Of a stretch of 23,214 nucleotides of DNA, positions 6,601-14,593 are shown piece by piece. The position numbers and the translations under genes are program-made. The stretch is from a virus: positions 1 to 23,214 of IMG/VR virus record IMGVR_UViG_3300030450_000698. The stretch is one strand, 5' to 3'. Each line of letters begins with the position of its first letter. Positions within the stretch are counted from its first letter, which is position 1. The notes under the pieces were generated by a model. The model saw only the letters and a program-made list of their open reading frames with translations, searched no databases and was not told the origin of the DNA.

Positions 6601-8089
6601 CTGATAACTTCATGTGGAAACTGTTATCAACTACTGAATCAAGTAAGTACTGACCATCGATTTCAATTATAGCAACAGAACTTTGTTCAGCACCAGAAGG
6701 ACCACAATACCAAGCTATAGAACTAATACTTGTATAACCTGTATATTCAATCCAACCGTATGTTCCAGAAGCTAAATTAGTATTATTTTGAGTGCCGTTT
6801 ATTTTAAAATTACCATTAGTAGTTTTATATGCAAAATAAATTCTTAGTTTGCTCATTTCAATAGCGGTTGGTGGTGTCCATGTAACCCAAGAATCAGATG
6901 CTGGGACACTTCTATTAGCATGGGTACCATTAAAAGCTTGAGCTATAGGATATGCTTCATATGCAGAGCCTGTTGTATTAGTTGAACTATGTACAGTACC
7001 ATCATTAAGTTTAGGTCGATCCGTTGGGTCAACTGTACCGTCTACAAGAATGACACCATCGACTTCAATGGCTGCTATACGTCCATTAGAACCACTAGCA
7101 CCCTTTACTGCAATTTCAGTTAATGAAGCTGGTATAGCAGTGGGCTCAATGTCATACCATCTGCCAGTACCATTTACTGGAGCTGGAGTTGTGTTAACAC
7201 TAACACCATTAAGCTTAAAATCTCCAACATAAGCACAGTAAATTCTTAAATTTGATACACCTTCAAACGCTGACGTAGGTCTAAAATATATCCAACCTGC
7301 ATATGGATCAGATTCGTTACCTACAGCTCCATTATCTTCTAGAACATTAGAGAATGCTTCGGTAGCACCATGACCACTTTGGAAATTTGTTGCTGTAGCA
7401 CTACCATTATATGTAGCATTACTTGTATATAACTTGCTACTCCACGTAGTTCCATTATTAGGAGCTGGACGTGAAAAGGTTTTCGGATTCCATACACCCG
7501 TTGAATCGAAGGATCCGAATGCAGTCGGGGACAAGGTGAGTCCATCAATACTTTGTATATCAGCAAACTGCCAGTGACCACTTCGACCAATCCTGGTACC
7601 ACCAAACATTACAAATCCGCCTTTTCTATTCCAATCAGCTTCAACATATTGAGCTGGCAGAGTATTTGCAGTTAGAGTTAGTTTTCTTCCGTTTATATAT
7701 AATTTTACACGTTCAGTATCCGTTGGATGGTATGAATCAAAAGTTGCAACTAAATGATACCAGCTGCTGACATCATTGAATTGGTCAACAGTTTCTACAT
7801 AATAACTAGGGTTCCAGTACCATTGAATTTCACCAGTAGATTTAAAATAGAACTGATTTTCTTTGCCACCTTCATAGGCACCCCACAAATATGTGCTTAG
7901 GTTATTATCCATGGTTTTTTTAAACCAAAAAGAAACTGTCCACCTACGACCATCGCCAGATTGAGACAAGTATTTCCTAAGATTAGGACCTTCTGAACTT
8001 TCAAACCTAAGAGAACCTTCTATATCATAACGATCTTCATCTGAAATTGCAGCAGTACCCTGCATCATTGTGTTACTTAGTACTGCCAT
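3620..8089 (-). CDS. Giant multi-domain fibre/adhesin with LamG-like and SPRY-like domains, 1489 aa
   Basis: Domains in order: a LamG/concanavalin-like domain at residues ~24-200 (RRWTVSFWFKK, WYHLVATFD, LYINGRKL); two related beta modules at ~235-350 and ~385-490, each with 'LRIY-A..' then 'F-K-(L/I)-N-G' and ending 'I-E-(V/I)-D-G'; a second LamG domain at ~565-790 (DFTVECWFYQTDD, WTHFAVVYDS, TFVNGELK, GYINDFRVYKG); a third, more diverged copy of the beta module at ~810-925; a SPRY/B30.2-like domain at ~935-1120 (GKYYWEVEY, YTAGDVIGVQWDADNGNLYF); and three C-terminal repeats at ~1170-1485. Such lectin-type folds bind glycans or proteins, so this is most likely a receptor- or cell-surface-binding virion protein. 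It starts 1 nt after the 329-aa fibre gene and probably belongs to the same tail complex. It lacks an N-terminal anchor of T7 gp17 type. Confidence 0.85.
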   Translation of the reverse strand: MAVLSNTMMQGTAAISDEDRYDIEGSLRFESSEGPNLRKYLSQSGDGRRWTVSFWFKKTMDNNLSTYLWGAYEGGKENQFYFKSTGEIQWYWNPSYYVETVDQFNDVSSWYHLVATFDSYHPTDTERVKLYINGRKLTLTANTLPAQYVEADWNRKGGFVMFGGTRIGRSGHWQFADIQSIDGLTLSPTAFGSFDSTGVWNPKTFSRPAPNNGTTWSSKLYTSNATYNGSATATNFQSGHGATEAFSNVLEDNGAVGNESDPYAGWIYFRPTSAFEGVSNLRIYCAYVGDFKLNGVSVNTTPAPVNGTGRWYDIEPTAIPASLTEIAVKGASGSNGRIAAIEVDGVILVDGTVDPTDRPKLNDGTVHSSTNTTGSAYEAYPIAQAFNGTHANRSVPASDSWVTWTPPTAIEMSKLRIYFAYKTTNGNFKINGTQNNTNLASGTYGWIEYTGYTSISSIAWYCGPSGAEQSSVAIIEIDGQYLLDSVVDNSFHMKLSDTTVDSSLGRNFIGTNLGIEDSSVNGGLPFYNTTAGSDGYDNGAKKGSGYRTDSSAGTTDGTGLVFALPGDGLTDEHDHVNTGSSAKTVTISNSCDTTTVDSRFYGKSLDFGAYNVAKNVHVTAANAGSDFNFGTGDFTVECWFYQTDDTRNGGSNQTVFDFDANATNSYGGGWLWLAITDANLVIYYSVNSNSLGYQTVMSSASLLNSWTHFAVVYDSTNSKLKTFVNGELKTDTSYSTDWTGDRGVYLGQMNLSSDMNRTFAGYINDFRVYKGVSKYTSAFVVPKRDDFLVDNLTATATGTIYTSGSDWTSAIWDGSTSTQGGVTGQSYEELTSQSITVNTSFEIFTNDENGQVNTIKDGNGNEYQCDSDAGTGSHWRPLYNANSQSGTNFTGTLAGPIQVKVSYGGSHIYAVRVDGTIVTDDPLSGVDFSTDSPTNYEPAVGSDATGGVTRGNYATMNPLTNINWGYGSWTLRQGNLEAEGYPSSKLACTLGASSGKYYWEVEYVNSPNTGYIGIIHPDADIHADWNVGTQAAYGAGGNKNIDGSTSAYGNTYTAGDVIGVQWDADNGNLYFWKNGVAENSGTALVTGKTGLFVPFFSTSSANNANNVKFRVNFGQRPFKYQNAGSNRPSADYKCLCTTNLPDTFSGDQINDPSKYFDVKTYVGNGVDDTDIKGFNFGPDLVWTKMYGPSGGGYHPHIWDQARGATKYFITDGNNVQGTQAEGIKAFNSDGFQLGTFIESGYEVGKNYVAWAWDAGATAATASTDGNITPSAQWVNATAGFSITLYSGLESAGKTVGHALGAKPDLVMCKNTLAARNWVVWHNGLDKDEHLILNTNDDVETSATVWDDLDFTNTVVTLGANEDSNRNGNPTIMYAWTAIPGYSAFGTYIGSGVSPNFVYTGFQPKLLIVKPNISGENWIIWDDERSPYNLTDKALRGNTTDLESTYAGFKKDFVSNGFVTKSTDAIVNTNGTKYYYMAWAEHPFKKSRAR

Positions 8090-8090
8090 C

Positions 8091-9080
8091 TTACTTCACA
8101 TCCAGAGTTGCCACCGCATGTATATTACCAGAGGATGCTATGATGTAGTCTATTCGATCTACAGCTGCAGCCGTCGTTGTAAGGGTCGGTGCGGTTCCGC
8201 CTTTCCATTTAAAGTTAGCATTCCATGCTGCTGTTCTAGATCCTGTTCCATCCTGTGTTATGAAGATTGAACCTGATTGACCAGCTACTTGGTTAGAAGG
8301 GGCATTGAATGTAGTATTATGAGCTAGAGTAACAGAATGATTATTCGTAGTAGACATATCAATAGTAATAGTTGACGCTGAAGTCAAACCAGTTACCTGT
8401 CCACGTTGAGCACCAGTCCATGTATTATCATTAGCTAGCGTTGCATCACCTGTAGTAGCCCAAGCTAAAGTTCCACTTCCATTTGAAGTGAGAGCCTGTG
8501 TTCCTGAAGAATCAGCTGCAGGTAAAGTCCAAGTTACATTAGAAGCTACTGTTGCTGGTGCTTGAAGTGCTACATAATGTGAACTATCAGCATCACCAAA
8601 GCGTACATCTTTTTGTGCATTAAGTTGTATATCACCAGTGAAATTACCTCCTGCGAGAGGCATTTTAGTAGCATCAGTTGTAGCATCTGTGCCCCATCCT
8701 AAATTTCCCGATCCATCAGTTTTCAAGTACTGACCTGCCGAGCCATCGGCTGACGGGAGCACCCAGATTTTATCACCACCTAAAGTAGCAGGTGCTTCAA
8801 ATCCTACATAGTTACTACCATTACCATCAGCTTCATGGAACCTTAGTTCCTTAGCATTATCGATGATGATATCACCAGTAAAAGTAGAACCTGCTAATAG
8901 AGCAAATGAACTAGTATCAATAGTATGCTCTTCTAGGTTACTACCTTCTTTAATATATATTTTATTTTGATCTGTTGCATAACAAATCTCACCTTCGAGA
9001 ATGTCTGCTTTGTTTGTATTTAAATTTGAGTATGTACCTCGTGCTACACGCACAGGTGTTCTAGTTGCTGGTGTTCCCAT
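8091..9080 (-). CDS. Tail fibre protein with duplicated shaft module, 329 aa
   Basis: The N-terminus (RVARGTYSNLNTNKADILEG, then EICYATDQNKIYIKEG, residues ~11-45) is a common phage-fibre attachment-type segment. Two copies of one shaft module follow at residues ~62-130 and ~141-207: each runs FTGDI...(E/D)(L/V)RF..AD..., then an APAT segment, a W-x-LP-(S/A)-AD turn, and ends DGSGNLGWG or NGSGTLAWA. The C-terminal ~110 residues contain TLAHNTTFNAPSN and QSGSIFITQDGTGSRTAAW, a beta-rich tip domain of a kind frequent in marine phage fibres. It likely forms a trimeric fibre used in host recognition. The gene starts directly after the stop of the gp17-type fibre gene (no gap) and is followed 1 nt later by the giant adhesin. 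No strong Shine-Dalgarno site is visible. Confidence 0.85.
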   Translation of the reverse strand: MGTPATRTPVRVARGTYSNLNTNKADILEGEICYATDQNKIYIKEGSNLEEHTIDTSSFALLAGSTFTGDIIIDNAKELRFHEADGNGSNYVGFEAPATLGGDKIWVLPSADGSAGQYLKTDGSGNLGWGTDATTDATKMPLAGGNFTGDIQLNAQKDVRFGDADSSHYVALQAPATVASNVTWTLPAADSSGTQALTSNGSGTLAWATTGDATLANDNTWTGAQRGQVTGLTSASTITIDMSTTNNHSVTLAHNTTFNAPSNQVAGQSGSIFITQDGTGSRTAAWNANFKWKGGTAPTLTTTAAAVDRIDYIIASSGNIHAVATLDVK

Positions 9081-10616
9081 TTAAGTAAAGACTCCTCCAT
9101 CGTAAGTGTTTGATAAAGCTGCTGTACTTGATGCATTATCAAAGTTACCAGCATCTATTATTTGGTGTGCTGTTCTATCAAATGCAGTATTCATCTGCAT
9201 ACAATTACCCATATAAGCATGGGATGAACATTGGTAGTGTAGAATTGTAGGGTTAGTATCAGATGTAACTATCTGTGTATAAGCACCTGCATTACCAGGT
9301 GTACCATTTGTAGTTACTCCTGTTGAATAACCTGTAGATTTATCTGCTACCTCATAGAAAGCAAGAGGATGTCCCGAATTAGAACTATCTGCTTGGTCAA
9401 ATTTATAAGTCATTCCTGGGTTAAGTTCTAGGAATGGAGCCATTTGGTCATCTAAGGTAAAACCAGAAGAATGACCAGAGCCATTATATCTATGTAAGGA
9501 AGTCTTTGTTGCTACCTTAACTGTATAAGTTACAGTAGGTCCAAAGGTACGTGTATCTGAAACATATCTCTCTTCTGGATCATTAGCAAAATAACTAGCC
9601 CAAGCATAAGTCTTACTTGAATGAGTATAAGACACACGAACTGTTAATCCTGCACTTCCTTGGAAGGTACTAGGTATACCACTCAATGTATAATTAACTG
9701 AGTTAGTAGTCCATGTAGCGTTAACTAAAGTACTTGAATCAGCTATTTCATAATAACCATCTTCACTGGGTTCTGTCGCCACTAAGGCTGCTTTATTTGC
9801 TTTTGGTGTATATAACACAGCAGCGGAAACAGCAGCACTAGCTGCATTAGCTGTAGTTACAGCGTTAGAAGCATTAGTTGAAGCCGTGTTAGCTGTGTTA
9901 TTAGCTGTTGTGGCAGTGGAGCTTGCTGTGTTGGCTGTTGATACAGCAGCCGAAGCGTTCGTCGAAGCTGTGTTTGCCGTCGCTGTAGCGCTATCTGCTT
10001 TTGTATCAGCTGCGTTTGCTGTGGTGTTGGCGGTTGTCGCCGTACTAGACGCTGTATTCGCTGTATTAACTGCATTGGTGGCGTTGGTGGAAGCTGTGTT
10101 GGCTGTATTGACAGCTGTTGTTGCGTTTGAAGAAGCTGTACTTGCTGTAGAACTTGCAGTATTTGCAGTAGTCACAGCGTTAGAAGCATTCGTACTTGCG
10201 GTATTAGCAGTTGTTACAGCGGTAGTAGCTTTTGTAATAGCAGAAACGTAAGCCCCACTTTCAAGCACCCTAGAATTACTAAGAGCTTCAGTGGAATCAT
10301 TTTCTGCTTCTTGAGTAACGTATAAATTTTGGTTATAGTTATCATTGAGATCACTGGATCTAATTGCTGAACCTGGGTAGAAGGTAGCAGCAAGTTTAGA
10401 ACTATCTGTATCTCTATAAATCTTTACCTTTTTAGTATTAGCAGGTGCTGTACCAAATCGGATTGTTGTTGCATTATGTAATGAGTAATGAGTTGTAAGC
10501 TCTTGAAGAACTTCATCGACACTAACTTTAATGTCGGTAGTATTTTGATATGGAAATGTAAAAGCAAAATCGACGGTGGAACCGTTTGCTGTATATGTAT
10601 TTGAGGTTGTAGCCAT
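9081..10616 (-). CDS. Tail fibre protein with T7 gp17-type N-terminus, 511 aa
   Basis: Residues 1-~115 match the N-terminal virion-attachment domain of T7 tail fibre gp17 (TYTANGSTVDFAFTFPYQNT, FGTAPANTKKVKIYRDTD, SDLNDNYNQNLYVTQEAE). Residues 136-261 are 18 uninterrupted heptads built from T/A/N/S with Ala at two fixed positions, an alanine coiled-coil shaft. Residues ~268-390 are a beta-rich region. Residues ~400-476 resemble a cupredoxin-like domain (SGHPLAFY ... YQCSSHAYMGNC). The C-terminus ends DAGNFDNASS...YDGGVFT. The protein is about the length of T7 gp17 (553 aa). It should join the tail at the gp11/gp12 junction and carry or connect the other two fibre proteins encoded next. The fibre role is firm; the metal-site reading is a hypothesis. 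Confidence 0.92.
   Translation of the reverse strand: MATTSNTYTANGSTVDFAFTFPYQNTTDIKVSVDEVLQELTTHYSLHNATTIRFGTAPANTKKVKIYRDTDSSKLAATFYPGSAIRSSDLNDNYNQNLYVTQEAENDSTEALSNSRVLESGAYVSAITKATTAVTTANTASTNASNAVTTANTASSTASTASSNATTAVNTANTASTNATNAVNTANTASSTATTANTTANAADTKADSATATANTASTNASAAVSTANTASSTATTANNTANTASTNASNAVTTANAASAAVSAAVLYTPKANKAALVATEPSEDGYYEIADSSTLVNATWTTNSVNYTLSGIPSTFQGSAGLTVRVSYTHSSKTYAWASYFANDPEERYVSDTRTFGPTVTYTVKVATKTSLHRYNGSGHSSGFTLDDQMAPFLELNPGMTYKFDQADSSNSGHPLAFYEVADKSTGYSTGVTTNGTPGNAGAYTQIVTSDTNPTILHYQCSSHAYMGNCMQMNTAFDRTAHQIIDAGNFDNASSTAALSNTYDGGVFT
9834..10211 (-). repeat. 21-nt-period tandem repeat encoding 18 alanine heptads
   Basis: Within the tail fibre gene, residues 136-261 divide into 18 consecutive heptads such as TANTAST, NASNAVT, TANTASS, NATNAVN. 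Ala is nearly invariant at positions 2 and 5 of each heptad. At DNA level this is a degenerate 21-nt period. Ala at the core positions of a heptad suggests a tight coiled-coil shaft. Codon choice varies between copies, so the DNA repeats are diverged and not recent duplicates. Confidence 0.85.
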
Positions 10617-10621
10617 AATGC

Positions 10622-13600
10622 TTATTTAGACATTTTTTGTAATTTTAAAATCCTCTTTTGTGTCTCAGTTGCTCCATCTAAGTTGCCTTGTCTTAGATAA
10701 TGATTTCTCATTTTTAGCTCTCTACCCTGAGAAGTATATTGTGCATTGTTATTCTCTAAGGAATACCAAGCGTTATCAAAAGCTAAATCATGTATTCTAT
10801 CTAATTCTCTATGGACAATCCACTCTTTAATAGGTACTTTTCCTCTAACTTTTCTATATTCTTCCATCTTCTTCTGCCAGTAACCATCATCTTGATTCAT
10901 CATATTTCTGATTTGGATATCAAGACCAGCATTCTGTGCTACCCAATTATTAATATAATGACGTTCTCTAGCAGTTAAAGGTTGTCCAGTAATTTTGTTT
11001 CTTCTATGACGTTGTAAGCCATCCCAACCAGTACTTAATAACCATTGTCTCCATGGCTCTATATCAGCATTTTGTTTGAAGAATGGTAAAACAGCATTAG
11101 CTGCTTGTGTTATAGACTCATAGCCTCTTATAGGCTTACCTGTGTATACATCTAATAGGTTAGGTAATGCATCTTCTTCTGCTCCTCCGAATAGGAATTT
11201 ATTCGCATTCTTCATATAAGCAAAGAAATCGTTGTTCACGTCCCTGAGTTGAGGACTGATAGCATTATTAAGAATACTTCTAATCCCTCTAAATGGTATA
11301 GCAGTTTGATCTACTTGTTGTGCCCAGAATCTATTCCAAGCAGTAGGATCGCTAGTTAACATACCTGCTAATGGTTCGAAGCCGCCAACAAATGTGTTAT
11401 TGGTAACATTCATTGTTATTGCAAATCCAACTTTTCTAAATAAATCTTCCATAATAGGTTGATCTATACGATTAGCTTGGTATACAATATCAGCAACTAA
11501 ACCTAATGTCTGTTGGAAAGGCTCAAATCCTTGATAGCTACGCCATTTACCAGTAATTGGATCTTTCAATGAGAGCGGTTGCCAACCCATAGCAAGCATA
11601 CGTTGTCTCTCCGCACCATCTTGTGGTCCATTACCAGTTAGATTGCCTTCCAATGCCCACATACCAGCTGCCATAACAATAGTACTACCCATGATTTGAC
11701 GACCAATGTATTCTGATTTAAGTGCAGTAAAAGCAGCTGCTAAATCATCAGGATCTTTAATACCATGCTCTGCTAATGACTCTACCATTTCACGAGTAGT
11801 TTTAGCCTTCATTACCCTTTTCACTTTAGGTATAGCTAATCCTAAAGAACTTAATGGGTTGAATGTCCAAGATAAAGCAGCGGCGTTTACACCAGTTCTA
11901 GGGAACATGAAGATGCCTCTAGCAGCTGGTACAGCTTCTAAGAAGTCATCAAAACGTCTTACTACTTCATTATCCATATTCAATGCAATCTCTCTTCCAG
12001 CGTGCTTAGCAGCTTCATCTGTTAGTAATCCAGATTCATCGAAAGCTTGTGCATATAATTCACGTTGTTTTTTATTAAATAAATCATCAAAGTCAATAGC
12101 ACCTCTAGATCTATGTAATGTATCATCGTAAGCTCTAGCTCTAGCCATACCAGATGCCATGAAGGAATTAGTCATACCATCAATAGCATACAAAGCATTA
12201 GTACCAGCTCTAACAACGCTTTGTTTGTTCCACCAAGACACTCCTTTAGTCATTTGCCATAGAGCATACTTAGCTCTATCACCTCTATTCTTACCTAACT
12301 TCCAAGCTTCAGCCATGCTATCCATATACTCCATCTGTTCTAGTTGGGAGTTCTTTAAATCAACACGACCACGCATCATAGCTTCTTCTGGATTCATATT
12401 AGCAAGACGCCATTCATCAGACATAACCTTAAGACCACGCTTAAAGTTTTCCACGATACCACCATAGGTATACATAGCACGTTTAATCGCTTCTGGTTTG
12501 CCTTGTAAAAATGCACCAGCGAATACTGAAGCTGGTTTAATAGCAGTTAGCATAGAGTTACCAACAGCAGCTCTAACAGGAGCCATACCCATTAGAATAC
12601 CATTAATTCTAGCAGCATGAAGTTGTTTAACTAATTGACTAGGTACTTTAGGATTTATATTAACAAAACCCTTTTTAAAGAATTGTACATTTTCCTCAGT
12701 TAAACGTTGTAATTTAAACAATGTATCTACATTACCATTCGTAGCATCATAAGCTTCAACAAATGGTTTGTAATATTCAGGATGAGTTTCAGCTATGTAT
12801 TTTAATTCACTGTTAATCTTATTACCTTTAGTTTTCACTTCTCTAATATAATCTTCAAAGTGACTACCTTGGTTATCCATCCATCTCAATACATTATTTA
12901 TATCTCCAGTCTGTTTAATCTTCTTATATTCTTGAGCCTTCTTAACAACAAACTGATTTACTTTAACTTCTTGAGCAAGTAAATTAAGTTTATCTAAGAC
13001 AATCTTCATTTGCCTAGCAGTATCCATACCTTCACCCATCATCTTTATACCTGATGCTGTATCAGCTATAGTATCAGCAGCTTGTTGGGTGAGCATAGCA
13101 GAAGCTCTCATCTGATTGGGGTCAAAGACCTTTTCATATGCATTTTTAAATGCTTGAGAGGCTACCAGCCAGTTGTCTTCATCTAGAACTTCATTAGAAT
13201 TAAAGATTGATGTCTTCATGTCATCGACAATGAATTCAAATTCTTTAAGAGTAATGTCCTTCCCAAGTAAAGAGTTAGTGAGGTTATCAACAGACCTATT
13301 CATCTGTTCTGCTGTAATCTGCCTACCATCTATAATAGCATCTACATTAGGAGATATAGATTCAAATAACTCATCTAATTGCTGAGCTCTGGCTTTGCCA
13401 TCAATTGCCTTAAGGAACCTCTTATTAAAAGATTCACCAACGACAGCTGCTGCTCTACCATTTATAGTATCTATATTATTTTGTATTTGAGTATGGTTTA
13501 CTTTAGCAAGTAATGGATCAGGTTCTATATTAGGTACTGCTCTTCCAGCATCATCTGGTCCTAAGTCATGTAAAAATGGATTATAACCTTTTTCACCAAG

Positions 13601-14593
13601 AGGATCAGCTTTGATTGCATCTTTCATCTCGTCAGCTTGTGCAGCCTTACGAGCATTCCTCATGTTTTCTACTTCAAATGTAGTAGGGTTATCAGCTCCT
13701 CTTGTATAAAACTTCTGCCTTTTTGCTACAGCAGTGGCGGCTTTCTGATCTCTAGGTAGTAATCTAGTCTTTCTGGAAAATGAGAAAGCTGCACCAATCA
13801 ATTCAGCACCAGCTGCCATTCCTGTATTTTCAAGGACATTCTTTTTCCATCTCACATCTGGACTATCACTAGCTCTAGTAGCCCAAGGTATATTCCAACC
13901 TAACCAATTATTAAGAGTAGCAGCTAAGTTATCATCTGTTTTTGAATGAGATGAAACCATAGCAACACTAGTGTCTACACCAGTATAGGCAGCTACAGAA
14001 CCTAAAGTTCTTAGATAATTTGGCATTGTACTAGCAGCTGTAGCCGCTTTAGCTTTGCCTACAATAGTTGCACCACCATACATACTAGGTATAATTACTG
14101 ATGATGCATCTCTAACAATTTTATTTATAGGAGCATTTGATCTAGGAGAATTTTTATCCCACCAATTATCAATAGGTTTTAACCAAGGTACAAGACCAAC
14201 AGCATCGGATATAAAATCAGCAACACCTAAAGCAGGTGTAGATCCTAAATGTACAAAATCTTCTATAGGTCTAGACCATTTAGGTCTGTTATCCCAATCC
14301 TCTTGGCTTACATGAGCTGGTTTCTGTATCTGACTACCAGGTTCAGGCTTCTGTTGATCCTCATAACCACCCCAAGAATAATCACCTTTCCCACCTTTAA
14401 CAGCTTTCTCTGTTTCTCTTCTGTTATCAGTTTCAGTTTTGTTTACAGGTTCTTTTTCATTTTCAGGTGGTTTAATACTATCTGTTTCACCTTGTGACCT
14501 TTGCTGCCAGTATTCATTTTCTATATTTGCAGCTTCGATTAGATTTTCAGTTTCTGTTTTCTCTTCGAGCTGTTCATAAATTTCTTCACTCAT
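10622..14593 (-). CDS. Internal virion protein D (gp16-like), 1323 aa
   Basis: Length and position match T7 gp16 (1318 aa), the large core protein ejected into the cell envelope during DNA entry. Residues 1-~105 are highly charged and low-complexity (Glu/Lys/Asn/Gln). A mixed helical region follows with hydrophobic stretches near residues ~115-250 (FISDAVGLVPWL). A long, mainly helical middle is followed by a hydrophobic segment near ~965-985 (MGSTIVMAAGMWALEGNLTG) and then LAMGWQPLSLKDPITGKWRS (about residue 1000), which matches the 'GWxPLS...' motif of phage ejection proteins. I see no lytic transglycosylase-like motif in the N-terminus, unlike T7 gp16. The start is at ATG 14593 (MSEEIYEQL): AAGGAGGT lies 4 nt upstream, whereas the in-frame ATG at 14608 has no such site. 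The stop is 5 nt before the tail fibre gene. Confidence 0.88.
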   Translation of the reverse strand: MSEEIYEQLEEKTETENLIEAANIENEYWQQRSQGETDSIKPPENEKEPVNKTETDNRRETEKAVKGGKGDYSWGGYEDQQKPEPGSQIQKPAHVSQEDWDNRPKWSRPIEDFVHLGSTPALGVADFISDAVGLVPWLKPIDNWWDKNSPRSNAPINKIVRDASSVIIPSMYGGATIVGKAKAATAASTMPNYLRTLGSVAAYTGVDTSVAMVSSHSKTDDNLAATLNNWLGWNIPWATRASDSPDVRWKKNVLENTGMAAGAELIGAAFSFSRKTRLLPRDQKAATAVAKRQKFYTRGADNPTTFEVENMRNARKAAQADEMKDAIKADPLGEKGYNPFLHDLGPDDAGRAVPNIEPDPLLAKVNHTQIQNNIDTINGRAAAVVGESFNKRFLKAIDGKARAQQLDELFESISPNVDAIIDGRQITAEQMNRSVDNLTNSLLGKDITLKEFEFIVDDMKTSIFNSNEVLDEDNWLVASQAFKNAYEKVFDPNQMRASAMLTQQAADTIADTASGIKMMGEGMDTARQMKIVLDKLNLLAQEVKVNQFVVKKAQEYKKIKQTGDINNVLRWMDNQGSHFEDYIREVKTKGNKINSELKYIAETHPEYYKPFVEAYDATNGNVDTLFKLQRLTEENVQFFKKGFVNINPKVPSQLVKQLHAARINGILMGMAPVRAAVGNSMLTAIKPASVFAGAFLQGKPEAIKRAMYTYGGIVENFKRGLKVMSDEWRLANMNPEEAMMRGRVDLKNSQLEQMEYMDSMAEAWKLGKNRGDRAKYALWQMTKGVSWWNKQSVVRAGTNALYAIDGMTNSFMASGMARARAYDDTLHRSRGAIDFDDLFNKKQRELYAQAFDESGLLTDEAAKHAGREIALNMDNEVVRRFDDFLEAVPAARGIFMFPRTGVNAAALSWTFNPLSSLGLAIPKVKRVMKAKTTREMVESLAEHGIKDPDDLAAAFTALKSEYIGRQIMGSTIVMAAGMWALEGNLTGNGPQDGAERQRMLAMGWQPLSLKDPITGKWRSYQGFEPFQQTLGLVADIVYQANRIDQPIMEDLFRKVGFAITMNVTNNTFVGGFEPLAGMLTSDPTAWNRFWAQQVDQTAIPFRGIRSILNNAISPQLRDVNNDFFAYMKNANKFLFGGAEEDALPNLLDVYTGKPIRGYESITQAANAVLPFFKQNADIEPWRQWLLSTGWDGLQRHRRNKITGQPLTARERHYINNWVAQNAGLDIQIRNMMNQDDGYWQKKMEEYRKVRGKVPIKEWIVHRELDRIHDLAFDNAWYSLENNNAQYTSQGRELKMRNHYLRQGNLDGATETQKRILKLQKMSK

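Noticed and set aside
7339-7605. Minus-strand frame of 88 codons in another phase
   Set aside because: Shadow of the giant adhesin gene; low-quality sequence, no start signal.
9886-10251. Plus-strand frame of 121 codons, Ala/Val-rich
   Set aside because: It is the complement of the Thr/Ala/Asn heptad repeat in the fibre gene; the repeat composition removes stops from other frames.
11706-12131. Plus-strand frame of 141 codons
   Set aside because: Lies wholly inside the gp16-like gene, opposite strand, no ribosome site, no recognisable domain.
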